Origin: Hepsetus odoe
Lineage: Eukaryota; Chordata; Actinopteri; Characiformes; Hepsetidae
NCBI GenBank assembly: GCA_017165825.1
Contig: CM029387.1
Span: 4,658,435 to 4,722,434, forward strand
DNA: 64,000 bases
Direction: 5' to 3'
A model generated the notes under the pieces. That model made no database searches, was not told the origin of the DNA, and saw nothing but the letters and a program-made list of their open reading frames with translations. Position 1 is the first letter of the stretch. Every line of letters begins with the position of its first letter. This document shows positions 9,826-20,939 of this stretch, piece by piece. Made by a program: the position numbers and the translations under genes.

Positions 9826-10885
9826 TCAGCTGCTGGTAGGCTCTGTCAGCAACTCCTCCTGTTCAGTAGTCTGAGCGATCAGCCACCTTGATCTGTTCGT
9901 CTCTGAGGTGAGATTGGATTGCCCTTGCAGCTCCCTGATCTGTTTGTGAATCCCTTGCCTGCTTTCCTCTGGTGACTTTTGCAAGCAAATTGCAGCATGT
10001 CTGAACAGCTGGTACCTCTGCATTTGTTGATGCCCAAGCCTCCACCTTCTGAACCTCCTCTGAAGAACACTTGTTGCCCAGCACTGCTTCTTGAAAACCA
10101 ATCTTTGCTGGTGCATTCTTACTACAGCCTGAATCATGGTGGCAGCTTTGTGCATTGCAGCAACATTCTTTCGAACAGAAAAACCCCTAAAAGCTGCCTG
10201 GATGCATATCACTGACCTTCTCAACACCTGGAATCTCTCATGCTTCAAATTTACCCTTAGTGTAGGACCTAAAATGTCTTTGAATGATGATGGCTGACAC
10301 CCTTATGGCTTGGTACTTTACTACCTCGATTGTCTTCTGAATGCAGCCTGAATCAGGGAAGCTGCCTGATGTTGCAGGATCACCTCCCTTCTGACCCTCT
10401 GACCTCTAAAGCAGGCTTGCAGGAGCATTGCAGCAGGCGCCCAATTTCACGAATTCTCCTCTGCTTTCTGGCATCAGGTGTGGGCCGATACCTAAGCTGG
10501 ATGGCAGTAGCAGCATACTTGATGCATAAATATGTCAGCGTCGAGCACAGTGAGTACAAGCATTGTATCACTGTAGCGGCCTGGTGCTTCTGTTCAGAGT
10601 CTGTCTGGTCTTTATCCTCGAATGCGGCTTGCAGAACAACAGCATGCATTTTTCTCCTTCAAAGACTTCATTTCTTGCTTCATCATCTTGTTAGCTCGGT
10701 AATGTTGCTGAACAGTCCTGGCTGCCCACAGTAGCTTCGGGTAGTACTTTCTGCTCAAATGCTTCCCTCACCTGAATGCACAGATAGTTTACTGCGGCCT
10801 CATGTTCAATTTGCATCGAACCAGAACTTTCATTCTCAAACTTCCCCACTAGCCTGGAACTGCTCCTTCTCGGTTTGCTGTGCAT
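9826..10885 (-). pseudogene. ASPM-like IQ-repeat fragment inside the LTR element
   Basis: On the minus strand, frame-shifted blocks carry repeated IQ calmodulin-binding motifs in the ASPM style. The clearest are SVICIQAAFRGFSVRK and AATMIQAVVRMHQQR (near 10215-10080), VLQRRFRRWR (near 10070-10040), AATVIQ and AATAIQLRYR (near 10580-10490), and SAIIIQRHFRSY in another frame near 10290. The order Ala-Ala-x-x-Ile-Gln-x-x-[FY]-Arg with spacers of about 23 residues is typical of the long IQ array of ASPM, which organises spindle poles. No single frame spans it, no CH domain is seen and stops are present, so it is a non-functional piece. Myosin-type IQ repeats are a less likely source, because the RMH-x-x-R and H-x-AAT phrases fit ASPM better. 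Confidence 0.7.
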
Positions 10886-12021
10886 GGATGGCTTAGTGGG
10901 GCTGGGTTTATGGATCGACTCCTTGATCGCTTTCCTTGCTGTGAAGGGCTTCGCTTGGTGACCTCCCCAGTTACCCGATGCAGGGCGGCGGTCTCTGCCG
11001 TCGCCAGCTCTCTGTGTCAGGAAGCGGCTTCTTTCACTGCCTCGCTTCTTTGTTGCGGCGAGGCCTTCTTAGTGTTCCTTTTGGTGGGCGCCCGTGCTCT
11101 TTGCGTTTAGCGGCGGCGTGGCGCTCCCTGCGCGCGTTGCGGCCGGGCTGGCGCGTGCTTCAGCGTTGCGTGACTGGGCGCCGTGCTTTTCGTTAACGAG
11201 CTGGGCGCCCGTGCTTTTCGTGTTGAACAAGGCAGGCCCGGCGTTTGCTGCAACCTCTTGCGTGATTGGCGCTGGCGTGTTCACGCTGTATTCTCACGTT
11301 GAGCCTACTTGGCATACATTTACCGTAACGTGCTCATTGGCTTCGCGGGAGAAGTGCTTTACGTAGCGCCTCCATTAGCTGCGCAGAATCCTTTACGTAA
11401 GCGCCTCCGTGGCTGCGCCGGAGATTCTTTACGTGGCTCCTCTATCAGCTGCGCGAGCGTTCTCCGCTGGCGGATCTTGCGGTGATTGTCATTACATGGC
11501 GGCGCACCGGCGCTGAATCTCCAGCGTTGAATAGCGCAGAGCGCTCCGCGCTCAGCGTTCCGCTTTTAGATGGCGTGAACTCGTTGACTGTCGTCCTTCG
11601 GCGTTACGTGACTCCCGTCGTCCGAAGCCCGCCCTTCCACCAACCGGCGTGAAAACACCTGGTTCAGCGAAATATCGAGGTAGCGCTGTATGTTGCGGCG
11701 AGAAGCGACCAGCTTCTGCAGCGGTTGAACCAGTCCGGCGCCTACCTGGGACCCAGAAGCGGCTGGCCGGCGGGATATCTGAATCAGCCCGGCGTCAGGC
11801 GTTTTGGAGCTCCTGGCGGTGGCGCGAAGTCGTACGTACCCAATCCTCGCCCTCAATTTCCTCGCCGGTCCACGGCTCAACGAACCGCCCGATGCGGCGG
11901 CTTGTATCCCAGGTTAATAAACTCAATGTCCTCTTGATCGCGGCTGCGACATGCGCAGCACCGCTCTTGCTTTCGCACTCCTGACTCGCGGCGTCCAGGT
12001 ACGGCGGCTCATTCTGCTTGG
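10886..12021 (-). repeat. GC-rich, internally repeated module of the LTR element
   Basis: CpG-rich block next to the 5' LTR, in strong contrast with its AT-rich surroundings. It holds about three copies of a 'gggcgcccgtgcttttcgt'-like unit (about 11086-11230) and three of a roughly 38-bp unit beginning 'tttacgta' and containing 'agctgcgc' (about 11350-11470). Minus-strand ORFs (up to about 104 codons) look Arg/Ala/Ser-rich and match no family I know. It could be a decayed gag-leader region, but nothing shows that directly. Confidence 0.6.
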
Positions 12022-12337
12022 TGTAGGGTGCAGGAGGGCGCCAATGCAAGCCAGAGTTCGTAACATAAATTTATTAACTATATTAACAAAACAAAACAAA
12101 GAAACAAAACCAGGACTGCAGTCTAACTAAAATCAGGAGACTGCAGCTAAACCGAATCACCCAGATTATCAGAAACCACCACAGTGTGTGGCAGAGCCTA
12201 ACAAATGAGCAGCGCTCTGTTCTGACTCATCGGGGCTTAAATAGTCGCTAATGAAACACCTGTGCCTTCATTAGCTCAGGTGTGTTCGTCCAGAACAGAG
12301 CGCCCTCTATCGTGCACAAAACACCTGATCCGTGACA
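12022..12337 (-). repeat. 5' LTR
   Basis: 316-bp counterpart of 8217-8552. A short deletion near its 'tgtagggtgcagg' end and scattered substitutions indicate an old insertion. Confidence 0.88.
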
Positions 12338-12713
12338 CATTGTTGTCGCAAAGCAGCTTTACAGAACCCGGGTCCGAGCGTTGAGTAAGTTAATGCGAGG
12401 CGGCGGAGGCAAAAACTCCTAAAACTAAAATCGGAACTGCAGCCTAAACCAAGATCGCAGATTATCAAAACCACCCACAGTGTGTAGGCAGAGCCTAACA
12501 AATGGCAGCTCTGTTCTGACTCCTCGGAACCAAATAGTCAGCCCCAATGAAACACACCTGTGCCTTCTTCATTAGCTCAGGTGGCGTTTCGGTGGGGGCA
12601 AGCCCTCTCTCGTGCTGAAACACCTGATCCATTTGTTGTGTAAAGCAGCTTTACAGGGGTCCGAGCCCCGGGTGAGTAAGTTGAGGGCGACGGAGGCAAA
12701 ACTCCCTAAAACT
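12126..12713. repeat. Tandem duplication of about 298 bp across the LTR/flank boundary
   Basis: The segment from within the LTR ('actaaaatc' at 12126) through the flanking repeat B ('actcctaaaact' ending near 12423-12426) recurs from 12424 to about 12713. The second copy therefore holds a partial LTR (about 12424-12630) followed again by repeat B. It arose after the insertion. Confidence 0.75.
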
Positions 12714-12790
12714 GGAGGAAGAAACCTTAGGAGGAACCAAGACTTAAGGGAACCCATCCTCCTCTGAGGTGGACATTTGATTGTTCACTT
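12338..12790 (+). repeat. Right part of dispersed repeat B
   Basis: Contains 'gcaaagcagctttacag', 'gaggaagaaacctta' and 'gggaacccatcctcctctg', a phrase set common in fish genomes. The reverse complement of the same set is at 22640-22820. It is interrupted by the tandem duplication. Confidence 0.7.
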
Positions 12791-13397
12791 TCTTACAGTG
12801 GAAAGGTGCATGAAAGGGGATGACTTTATACAGCAAATAACATCACTGGGGTGTTTTGCGAGCAGTATGATGCAGTGTAGCTTCAGTGACAGTGGCTCAG
12901 GTTAAAAGGAGTTTCTTTCAAAACTTACATTAAGTGCAGACCACAAAAATGCCTCTGGTTAAACTGTCAGGCAAGCAGCTACAGATGCCCCACCATCTCC
13001 ACTACTGTTCCGGCAGGAGCATTGACTAAATAAATTTGGGAAAGCCAACATGGCTGACATATGGCTGGGTCCACAGGGAATCCCTGTGCCGTCCTGTGGT
13101 AGTCTTGTTTCCACAGGACTGGGAGTGTGAAACCCTCCGCTACATTACAGTAAGGTTGGGTCCAAAGGACTGGGACTGGCTGCTCAGCACTTCAGTAGTC
13201 CGCAAATCTCATGGGCCAGGCTAGAAAATTAGCATGTTTTCATTAGCATCAGTGAATAGAAATAGTATCGAATAGAGATATATATTAATTTAAGTTATTG
13301 ATGTCTTATGACTGGACTGTACTCTAAAGTTTGGTAGAAAAAAATTATATTTGTCGCTTATCCCTGATCAGCCAGGATATGCTTGGAGTTCAAATTT

Positions 13398-13653
13398 GGG
13401 GCAGCGGTGGCTTAGTGGTTAGGGTGTTAGCCGCATGATCGGAGGATCGGGGGTTCAAACCCCTTCCCAATAGGTTGCCCTGAGGTACCCTTGAGCAAGG
13501 TGCCGTCCCCGTCACTGCTCCCCGGGTGCTTTCAATAGCTGCCCACTGCTGCACGGTGTGTATGTGTTAAATGCAGAGGTCCAGTTTCATTGTGGTTCAC
13601 TGTCTGCTGTGCTGTGACCTCAATGACAAGGGCTGTCACTTTCACTTTCACTT
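13398..13653 (+). mobile_element. tRNA-derived SINE (V-SINE-like), near full length
   Basis: Head 'gcagcggtggcttagtggtt', B-box GGTTCAAACCCC, central segment 'tgaggtacccttgagcaagg', tail 'tgttaaatgcagaggtcca' to 'tgtcactttcactttcactt'. Family name inferred from memory of the conserved centre. Confidence 0.88.
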
Positions 13654-13799
13654 AGTCCAGAACTGAGGCTATAAGGACAAACCGAGGTTGACCGAGCTGT
13701 TCAATAATGTGGTGTGGGCCTGTCAGCTTATAGTTTCTGATATTGATGAAGAACAGGTAATCAATAAAAATCACCATTAACTTGCTCTAGTGCCAACAC

Positions 13800-14040
13800 A
13801 GCAAGAATCTTTAGAGTTTGATTCCCAGTCAGGACCACCTGGTGCTCTCTGTAAGGAGTTTGCATGCATGCGTTTGCATCAGATTTTATTCATGGTCAAA
13901 AAACATGAACATCAGGTGGACTGGAGATGCTAAATTGCCCCCTAAGTGTGAGTGTGTTTGTCTGCAGCACTGGGAAGGGTTCCAGCTCCCCCTGCAACCC
14001 TGGTTAGGAAAAGTGGCTCAGATAATGAATAGACGAGCTT
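13800..14040 (+). repeat. Degenerate dispersed repeat fragment, LINE-like tail
   Basis: 'gagtttgcatgcatgcg', 'ctggagatgctaaattgccc' and 'agtgtgagtgtgtttgtctg' are phrases of a common fish interspersed repeat. A similar fragment lies at 50325-50560. Confidence 0.55.
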
Positions 14041-14392
14041 CTGTAATGTCCACAGGTAGTCAGTTTAATCCTCGAAGCTGACTTTTATCTGCATGATTGC
14101 TTTTTAGAGATTAGAAAGACAAGTTCGGCTTGCTTTCTTCCCGGCAGCACAGTAGCAGCATGCATTTGTGAAATCACATTGTACTCATTATCTAAACTGC
14201 ATATTAGATGGCAGCTAAGATGTCAATTGCTAGAAAAATGTCATCATCTTTTTGGCTGCTCCTGTTTTGGGTGTCGCCACAGCAGATCATCCATTTCTTC
14301 CTGTCCTCTGCATCTTCCTCCTTCAAACTGCCCTCCTGCATGTCCTGCATGTTAATGTGTGTGTTTTACATCCCTTTTAACTCTTTACACTC

Positions 14393-14624
14393 ATTGCGAG
14401 GTCACAGCACAGCACACAGTGAACCACAACGAAACTGGACCTCTGCGTTTAACCCATGCACTCAAACACCGTGCAGCAGGGGGCAGCTATTGAAAGTGCC
14501 TGGGGAGCAGTGATGGGGACGGTACCTTGCTCCAGGGTACCTCAGGGCAACCTACTAGTGAGGGAATCGAACCCACAATCTTCCAATGCTGGGGCAACTC
14601 CCTAACCACTAGGTCACCGCTGCC
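14393..14624 (-). mobile_element. tRNA-derived SINE (V-SINE-like), near full length
   Basis: Reverse complement of the standard unit: tail near 14395-14470, central 'ggtacctcagggcaacctac' at about 14537, B-box GGGAATCGAACCC, head 'accactaggtcaccgctgcc' at 14605-14624. Confidence 0.88.
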
Positions 14625-14639
14625 AATTTATGTAAAATT

Positions 14640-17600
14640 ATGTAAAATCTTTACATAAAATCATTAAGCGTTAACATTTATATTTATTCTAGTGTAGTTT
14701 CAGTCTAGCACTAGGTCTCACCAAGCAAGCAGACTGGAAGCATTGCTTTAAATACTTCACCGTGTTTGACATCTTGGGCAACTTTTATTTGCGCTCTATT
14801 AATCTTACATACTGTCTTCTGCTCTCGTTTGGTCACAGAAAAGTTAAATCTCAAATTTCAAAACCTTCTACACGTCTGCTCTTGCTTATATTAAACATCA
14901 AGCAGCCTTTGGGCAAGGCAGGAAAGCAGGTTTTGCCTTTTTGATGAGAGCTGTAGAACAGTCCTCACATTCATGCAGTTGATCTCTGGCACCAGAAGAA
15001 AGCCTCAGCTCTTCAGTTCTTATTTGCTCTCCTCCACAGAGCCTTTCAGAACTTGCTCCTGGTTTCTTGGGCCACTCAGCCCAGGGTCAGAAACTGTTTA
15101 CTACGGCAACACCAGGACCAAGCAATTCTTTTTTTTTTTTTTTAAGCTAATGTTAGTTCTGTCCTTAATACAGCGGTCAACACTTTGAAGTGCGTAATAT
15201 AGTTTTACTAATTTTGCATAGAGAGGTCCATCAGTTACATGTTCTTTTCAAGAAAACTTAGAATACTGAAGTATGTTCTTTCCTTTTTTATCTAAATCTA
15301 AAAACCTTTTTTTCTGGAATTCTGGTGTTATAAACATTCTAGATTAAAAACAGACATTAGAGTCTGTTTTTTGTGCCCTTGTGAATAGGGTTATGATGAG
15401 GATAAACATAATCTAGACCCGGCTCAGCAATGACTCCCAAATGCTTCATTTACAGTGTATGGGACACAGTTTAGAGTTCATCACACCATCAGGATATCTG
15501 GTTGATCTTCTTAGATTGTCTGTGATCTGGACCCATACACATATTTGAATTGGTGGTAAAACAAAACATGTTGGGGTTATATAGAGTTTATCCTGCTTGC
15601 ACATTTGGTTCTATGGAAAGAAAACCCTCATTTGGTGTTGACCCATAACAAGCCATGGAGGTTTTTTAAGCTATTAAACGATCCTTTGGGTTCACAAATG
15701 AATTTATGACAATGGTTCTTGAAAAAAGGGAACTTTAAAGGCTGTTTTGGACACTTTTTTCTTTGGCATCGAAGAACCCATCTTGGCATCTAATTCTGAA
15801 AGTTAAACAGTGAATATAATTAAGTACCTCTTAAATTTCCACCTCAGTGCTTTGTGTTATTTCTCAACGGTGAAAATAATTCAGACATTTCGTCATATGG
15901 TTTCAGAAAATGATTTTAAGTAGCTTCTGCTGTTTCCACCAATCCGTCTTCTCATTTCCAGAATACCTAAGTGCCATGGTAATTAGTGATGTAATGTGAT
16001 AAATTGCTTATTTACCCTTTGAAGAATCTTTGAAGAATTCCTTTGGACGTTTCCGTTAATTTTAAGATCTTACTGAGTCCAGGAATGGGTGAGGACATGA
16101 TGAGGTTTATAGAACATGAAAAATAGCCATTTCACTATAAAAGATTTGTTAGTTTGTTCAGCTCTCAGCAGCCAGATGTGTGTGAGTGCCCAGTGCCAAC
16201 TACAGGAATGGCTGGTGTGTTTAAATCACCAGGTCAAGGTGAGGGTATTTCTGTGTTTGAGTAGGAGATGCCAGGTAGGGGTTTTCTGAGTAGATTAGCT
16301 AACTGATCTGCTGTGAGACGGGTGTGAGCATGCATTTGGACCCACCTGACTGTGTGGTCTATTTACAGCCTGTGAAAAGTGGTGCATGTCTGTGGTCCTG
16401 TCTGGACCATGAGGGGTGGGGTGTGTGTGTGTGTGTGTGCGTGTCCATCTATCTGTACTAAGTGGGCTGTGTTTGACTTAACTTTTTCAAAACCTGCCTG
16501 GTATCAGTGGAAAATTTTGCAGCTCTTGAAAGGCTCCTCTGTAGCTCCTCGATGCTTCTTGGCTCGAAAATGTGGTTCCAGACAAAACCATTGACATGTA
16601 TGGAAGCTTGGCATTATGTGGAGGTTGCTTAAGGACCTTTTCATTTAATAATAGGTTTCTTCAAGGGACCAAGAGATCTTTGAAAGTTTCCTCAGGACTT
16701 TGGCAAGGAGTGTGTCATGACTTTTTGCCCCTTGCGTAGCTTTTTCAAGCTCATATTGCAAATATCTAACAAACATCTCCAACCTCTGCCCGACCCCCCA
16801 CCCTTTTTAGTGATTGGCCCCAGTTTGCACACTTTCGGGTTGGCACACTGTGAACATCTATGCCAGCTTTAAACTTTGCAAAGCCAAATACTGCAGGCAC
16901 ACGCCTGAGGTCTACAGAAATGCAGCCGTGCTGCCCAGTCCTTTGGAGCAATGTTTTCTCTGTCAGCATGAGCTCTTGCAAAGCAAATACATCAGGTCCA
17001 GGTAAACACACTGATGGTTTCCAGCTTATGCCAGCACTTCAAAGGCCTGAGAGCTTTATATGAAGGAAAAGAAAGGAGGGTTTAGTATCAGCATGACTTC
17101 TTCCATCATTAATTAGTCACCTTTAAAGCTGTGCAGGCCTGGTGAAAGATAAATACATACATGCACACCTACACCCCAAAACAGCATGATCAGGAAATGG
17201 CTCAAGTCCCCCACCATTCCTCTAAAGTCACTGCAAATGTTGAAATCATAACAACATTTACATTCCATGAAGGATTTGGATTTGGCTTGGATCACCAAGT
17301 TCTCTTGAACTCCAGTCAAACAAATGCAATGAGAGGTTTTCCAACTTTGACACTGAGGTCGAGGTTGGTGTTGGTGTTGAGAAATGAGAATGGAATTAAG
17401 GGTTAATCCAGCCAATTAAGCAGCAAGCATTTGTCACCTGTGGGTGATTAGGGGCTTATAAGCGAAGCAAAAGCCCCCAACTAAGAGGAGCTGAGGGACT
17501 ACGTCTTCAGACACAACCTCAGACTGAAACCTTCAAAACATACTTGCTAATACAAATGTCATTTAATCATATGTTTCTAGTTATCCTGCAGACACTCTGG

Positions 17601-19990
17601 GGAAGTTACCATTAGAGGTGTATGCTTAATAAATGCTTAATATTGATGAACAAGGAACACTGAACTTGGAGCTAAAGACCATTCAGGCATTCACATCTCG
17701 ATTATTCCTCAGGGTTATGATCCAGATTCGAGAACCTTATTCGTAAGCAAGAACGGCCACATTCGGAAGCAGTAAATGCAACCATTATCTACTTTTATTC
17801 ATTTTAACTGGGTTTTCTGGTGTTTTGTAAAGATAGGCCACAGTCAAAAAGGATGATTCCTTCGTAAGTAACGGATTCCTCTTCTCCAGTGTTTCAGATG
17901 CCATTCTGTTAAGTCACTCTCCTCCAGCCTTGACAAATGCAACCCTGAGTTTCTCTGCCTTGTGCCAGGTTGTGTAAGCCATTGTGGTATCTATTAGCTG
18001 TGGCATATTTGGAGGAAAAATTCTAAGCCCCAAAGAATGCAGTGTGTTTCTGAGAACAGTCCTGCAGTGTGGCATCAACCAACATCTAAAACTGAACTGA
18101 AATGCCAGAATTCATAAGAAAGAAACAAAAAAAATCACGCTTGGTAGAGGTATGACTTATGATCACGTGCAGTTTTTAGTTAATTAATTAGTAAATCTGT
18201 TAACTCATCAGCTGCAGATAGTAAACCAAACTGTGTAAAATTATGAATAAAATACAGACTCCCAACGGAGTGAGCATGCAGTCAACTTCTTAGCTGTTCA
18301 TTTATATTCAGTGGAATTTAGTGGAAAAGAAATGTTGCATTAGCTTATTTTTCCCATTTTGTATACGAAGGGCTAAAATCGAAGAGGTCCAGAAAGCCCA
18401 AGCAACAAGGCAATTGGTCAAAGGTACAAATTCAGGTGTCAAGGTTCACCAAAGTGGAACTTTTATGTGCAAGACTGATCTGCTCTGGAGGTTTGTAGAG
18501 AAAAAAAAATCATTAATCATGATGAACTGAAATGAATGTAATTTCTCTTGCAAAATCTTGCTGGTGAGTGTGACTGGGCGTTAAGCCAGATATGCTCAAG
18601 CTTGGTCCTGGAGGCCCCCCTGCTTTGCATATTTCAACGTCAACCTTGCTCTCAGAACAAATGATACAACAAAGCAGTCAGTCGTGGTGTGAAACCTGAA
18701 GAAAATACAAATGCTTTTTTTTTAAGAGTGTAATATAATCAGTAATGGTCATTTGGTCACGTCTAGATCTGCTTAACATGCACGAACTAAGATACTATGC
18801 AGCAGGTCATTGGCAGAAGTGTTATGGTCAGAAAGAACCTAGTTAAATGATCAAGCCCAGATATTAACCTTGGTATCTGCTGCTGTGGACTGTGCATGTG
18901 GAGCAGTGATACCATCCGAATGTGATGGGATCCACATTAAACACATTAAAACAAAGGTTCCACAAATGCTTAACATAAAAAGGAACTCTTACTTTATGGT
19001 TCTAAAAAATGTTTTTCCCCACTCCTATTTTGCATAAGTGATTCTTGGGAGAAGTATCAAACGTAAAGTTGTTCTCCTGCAGGAGTGATCCAAGAGACTC
19101 TTTGGGGGCACTTTTATGTGCACTTGAGACGATACTGTATAACATTTCTTTATCTGGTGGTGTTTCAAAGGAATTCTTGCTACTGGACAATGATGAGTAA
19201 GAATTAGTGGGAACACTGTTTAAAAGGAAAGATAGATGGCTAATATTCAGATGGTCAGTCTGAGCTGCAAAGAATCTCCCTGTGGCTTTGGCTTAGATGC
19301 CTATTCTTTTATGCTTTTTCATACACCTGATCTACTTCTTGAAGTATAATCAAGTGCTTTTGGCCAGGAATCCATTGTTCTAAGATTGCAGATTATTTTT
19401 TTGACTGATGGAATGCTGAGATGCATTTTAATCTCCTCCAAAAGCTAAATTTAAATTGACAACACATGGCCTTAGATATGGCTGCCTTGTAATTTTAATT
19501 CTCACAAATGTGGAAACGATGCACAATGATTTATTACATTACAAACACAATCCTTAATCTTTCCAGCTGGCAGTTGCCTGTTTACACAACTCGGGGTCCT
19601 GCAGCACCCACCAAAATCCAAGAAAAGTGAAATGGGAAACCTAAAAAACCTAAAAAACCTCTTCTGATAGTTTGTAGAGACATATTTTGTTGCTGAAATG
19701 GCGGATGCAGCAGCAGCAGCAGCAGCTCTTGTGAAGTGCAGCAAGTCTCTTTTAGAAAAGTACTTTCAAAATGAACTGTTGTGTACTGTGCATGCTGTTA
19801 TTAGAGAAAGAGAAACCAAACCACCGGACTAGCGTTAGTGTAGTTAGCTTCAAGGTCATCTTGAGATGGATCTGTTTCTCCATGTGAAGTTTTGAACATT
19901 TAAGCAACATCATCTGATCCTGAACCGCAGGACAGTTTTCCAGAAAGTTCTTACTGTCCAGTCAGCTGCCAGCATGTCTTGAGTAGAGGA
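14640..19990. other. Intron 1 stretch without recognised genes
   Basis: No exon or RNA gene found. It holds a short (GT)n at about 16420-16442 and 'ggttctt/aaagaacc'-type dispersed repeat phrases at about 15570-15790. A short common phrase ('gcttggtcctggaggccccc') sits at about 18600. The rest looks single-copy. Confidence 0.5.
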
Positions 19991-20010
19991 GCCAAATGCC
20001 TAGTGTCAAC

Positions 20011-20061
20011 CTCTCTCTCTCTCTCTCTCTCTCTCGCTCGCGCTCTCGCTCTCGCTCTCTC
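20011..20061 (+). repeat. (CT)n microsatellite with CG interruptions
   Basis: Run of CTCTCT with CTCGCT variants. Pyrimidine-rich sequence continues to about 20400, with another (CT)n at 20310-20340, and accounts for the Ser/Leu-rich ORFs there. Confidence 0.9.
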
Positions 20062-20593
20062 ATTCTTATGGCTATTTTCTCTATTTTTCTATTCTTCTTT
20101 CCTTCTCTTCATTCGTCTCTTCCTCTGAGTCTGTTTAGGCTCCCATCTAGTTCCGCCACTCTTTGTGTCTCTCTCACTCTCCTCTGTTTAGTTATGTCTC
20201 TCTTTCTCTTTTGCTGTATTTCTTTAGCCCCCTCTGTTCGTTTTGTGTACCTTTTTTTTGCTCTTTTCCTCTCATCCTTTTTTCTCTTATTTCCTTTCTT
20301 CAGTTATGCCTCTCTCTCTCTCTCTTGCTCGCTCGCTCTCATAAATTCACTCTTTCTGCATGTCCTCCTTGTGATTCCCTGTCTTCGTCTGCCTTGTCAT
20401 TCTAAAAGGTGAAAGTATGTGAAGAAGCGAGATGGAGAGGAGACTAGAGATAAGAGTACACAAGGTCCAAAAGCACAGAGTGGGAGAAAGTTGGGAGAGG
20501 GGGACAGAGGTCAATTATGACCTCACTCTGCTGGGACACACAGCAGCTGGTTCGTCCTGGATAATTAAGCTACAGTGATGCGTGGCCAGGACA

Positions 20594-20637
20594 TGGAGAG
20601 AGAGAGAGCGAGAGAGCGAGAGATAGAGAGTGAGAGC
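20594..20637 (+). repeat. (GA)n microsatellite
   Basis: GAGAGAGCGAGAGAG-type run. Confidence 0.85.
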
Positions 20638-20900
20638 TATCCACCCCTATTGTGTTTCAGGGCTGGATTTGGAACGGGTGGCACAAGGCTTGGTTCGGGG
20701 TTGAGGAGGGATAGTGAGAGAGTGCTGGAGAGACATTTCTTGGGGTCGAGTTTCATCGCATAGACCCCCTATCTCACTTCTCTACACCCCCTCCCCTTCC
20801 CTGTTGAGGGCCAAGGGGCTGCGTGTGATCCTGGGCCTCACTCTCCAAGAGGTCTGGTACCACAGCGGCTAATTCTGTCTGTGATGTCAGTATGGCGTGC

Positions 20901-20906
<6 letters not shown>

Positions 20907-20938
<32 letters not shown>
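20907..20938 (+). repeat. (GT)n microsatellite
   Basis: About 16 GT units. Confidence 0.95.

Positions 20939-20939
<1 letters not shown>

Larger units (their letters stand above)
8217..12337 (-). mobile_element. LTR-bounded retroelement with atypical, host-like cargo
   Basis: A 4,121-bp element with two direct terminal repeats (8217-8552 and 12022-12337), each with TGT...ACA termini in either reading direction. It is flanked by the 5-bp duplication CATTG (8212-8216 and 12338-12342), as for Gypsy-type LTR elements. The minus strand is sense: the LTRs carry a TATA-like TATTTAAG and an AATAAA, and a G-run (GGGGGATT) abuts the 3' LTR in polypurine-tract position. No clear primer binding site and no protease, reverse transcriptase, RNase H or integrase motif was found in the 3.5 kb interior. 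The interior instead holds ASPM-like IQ repeats, a coiled-coil-like fragment and a GC-rich repeated module. It is probably non-autonomous. Confidence 0.85.

Noticed and set aside
19996..20412. 138-codon Ser/Leu/Phe-rich ORF
   Set aside because: Pyrimidine-rich repeat translation. It only mimics a membrane protein.
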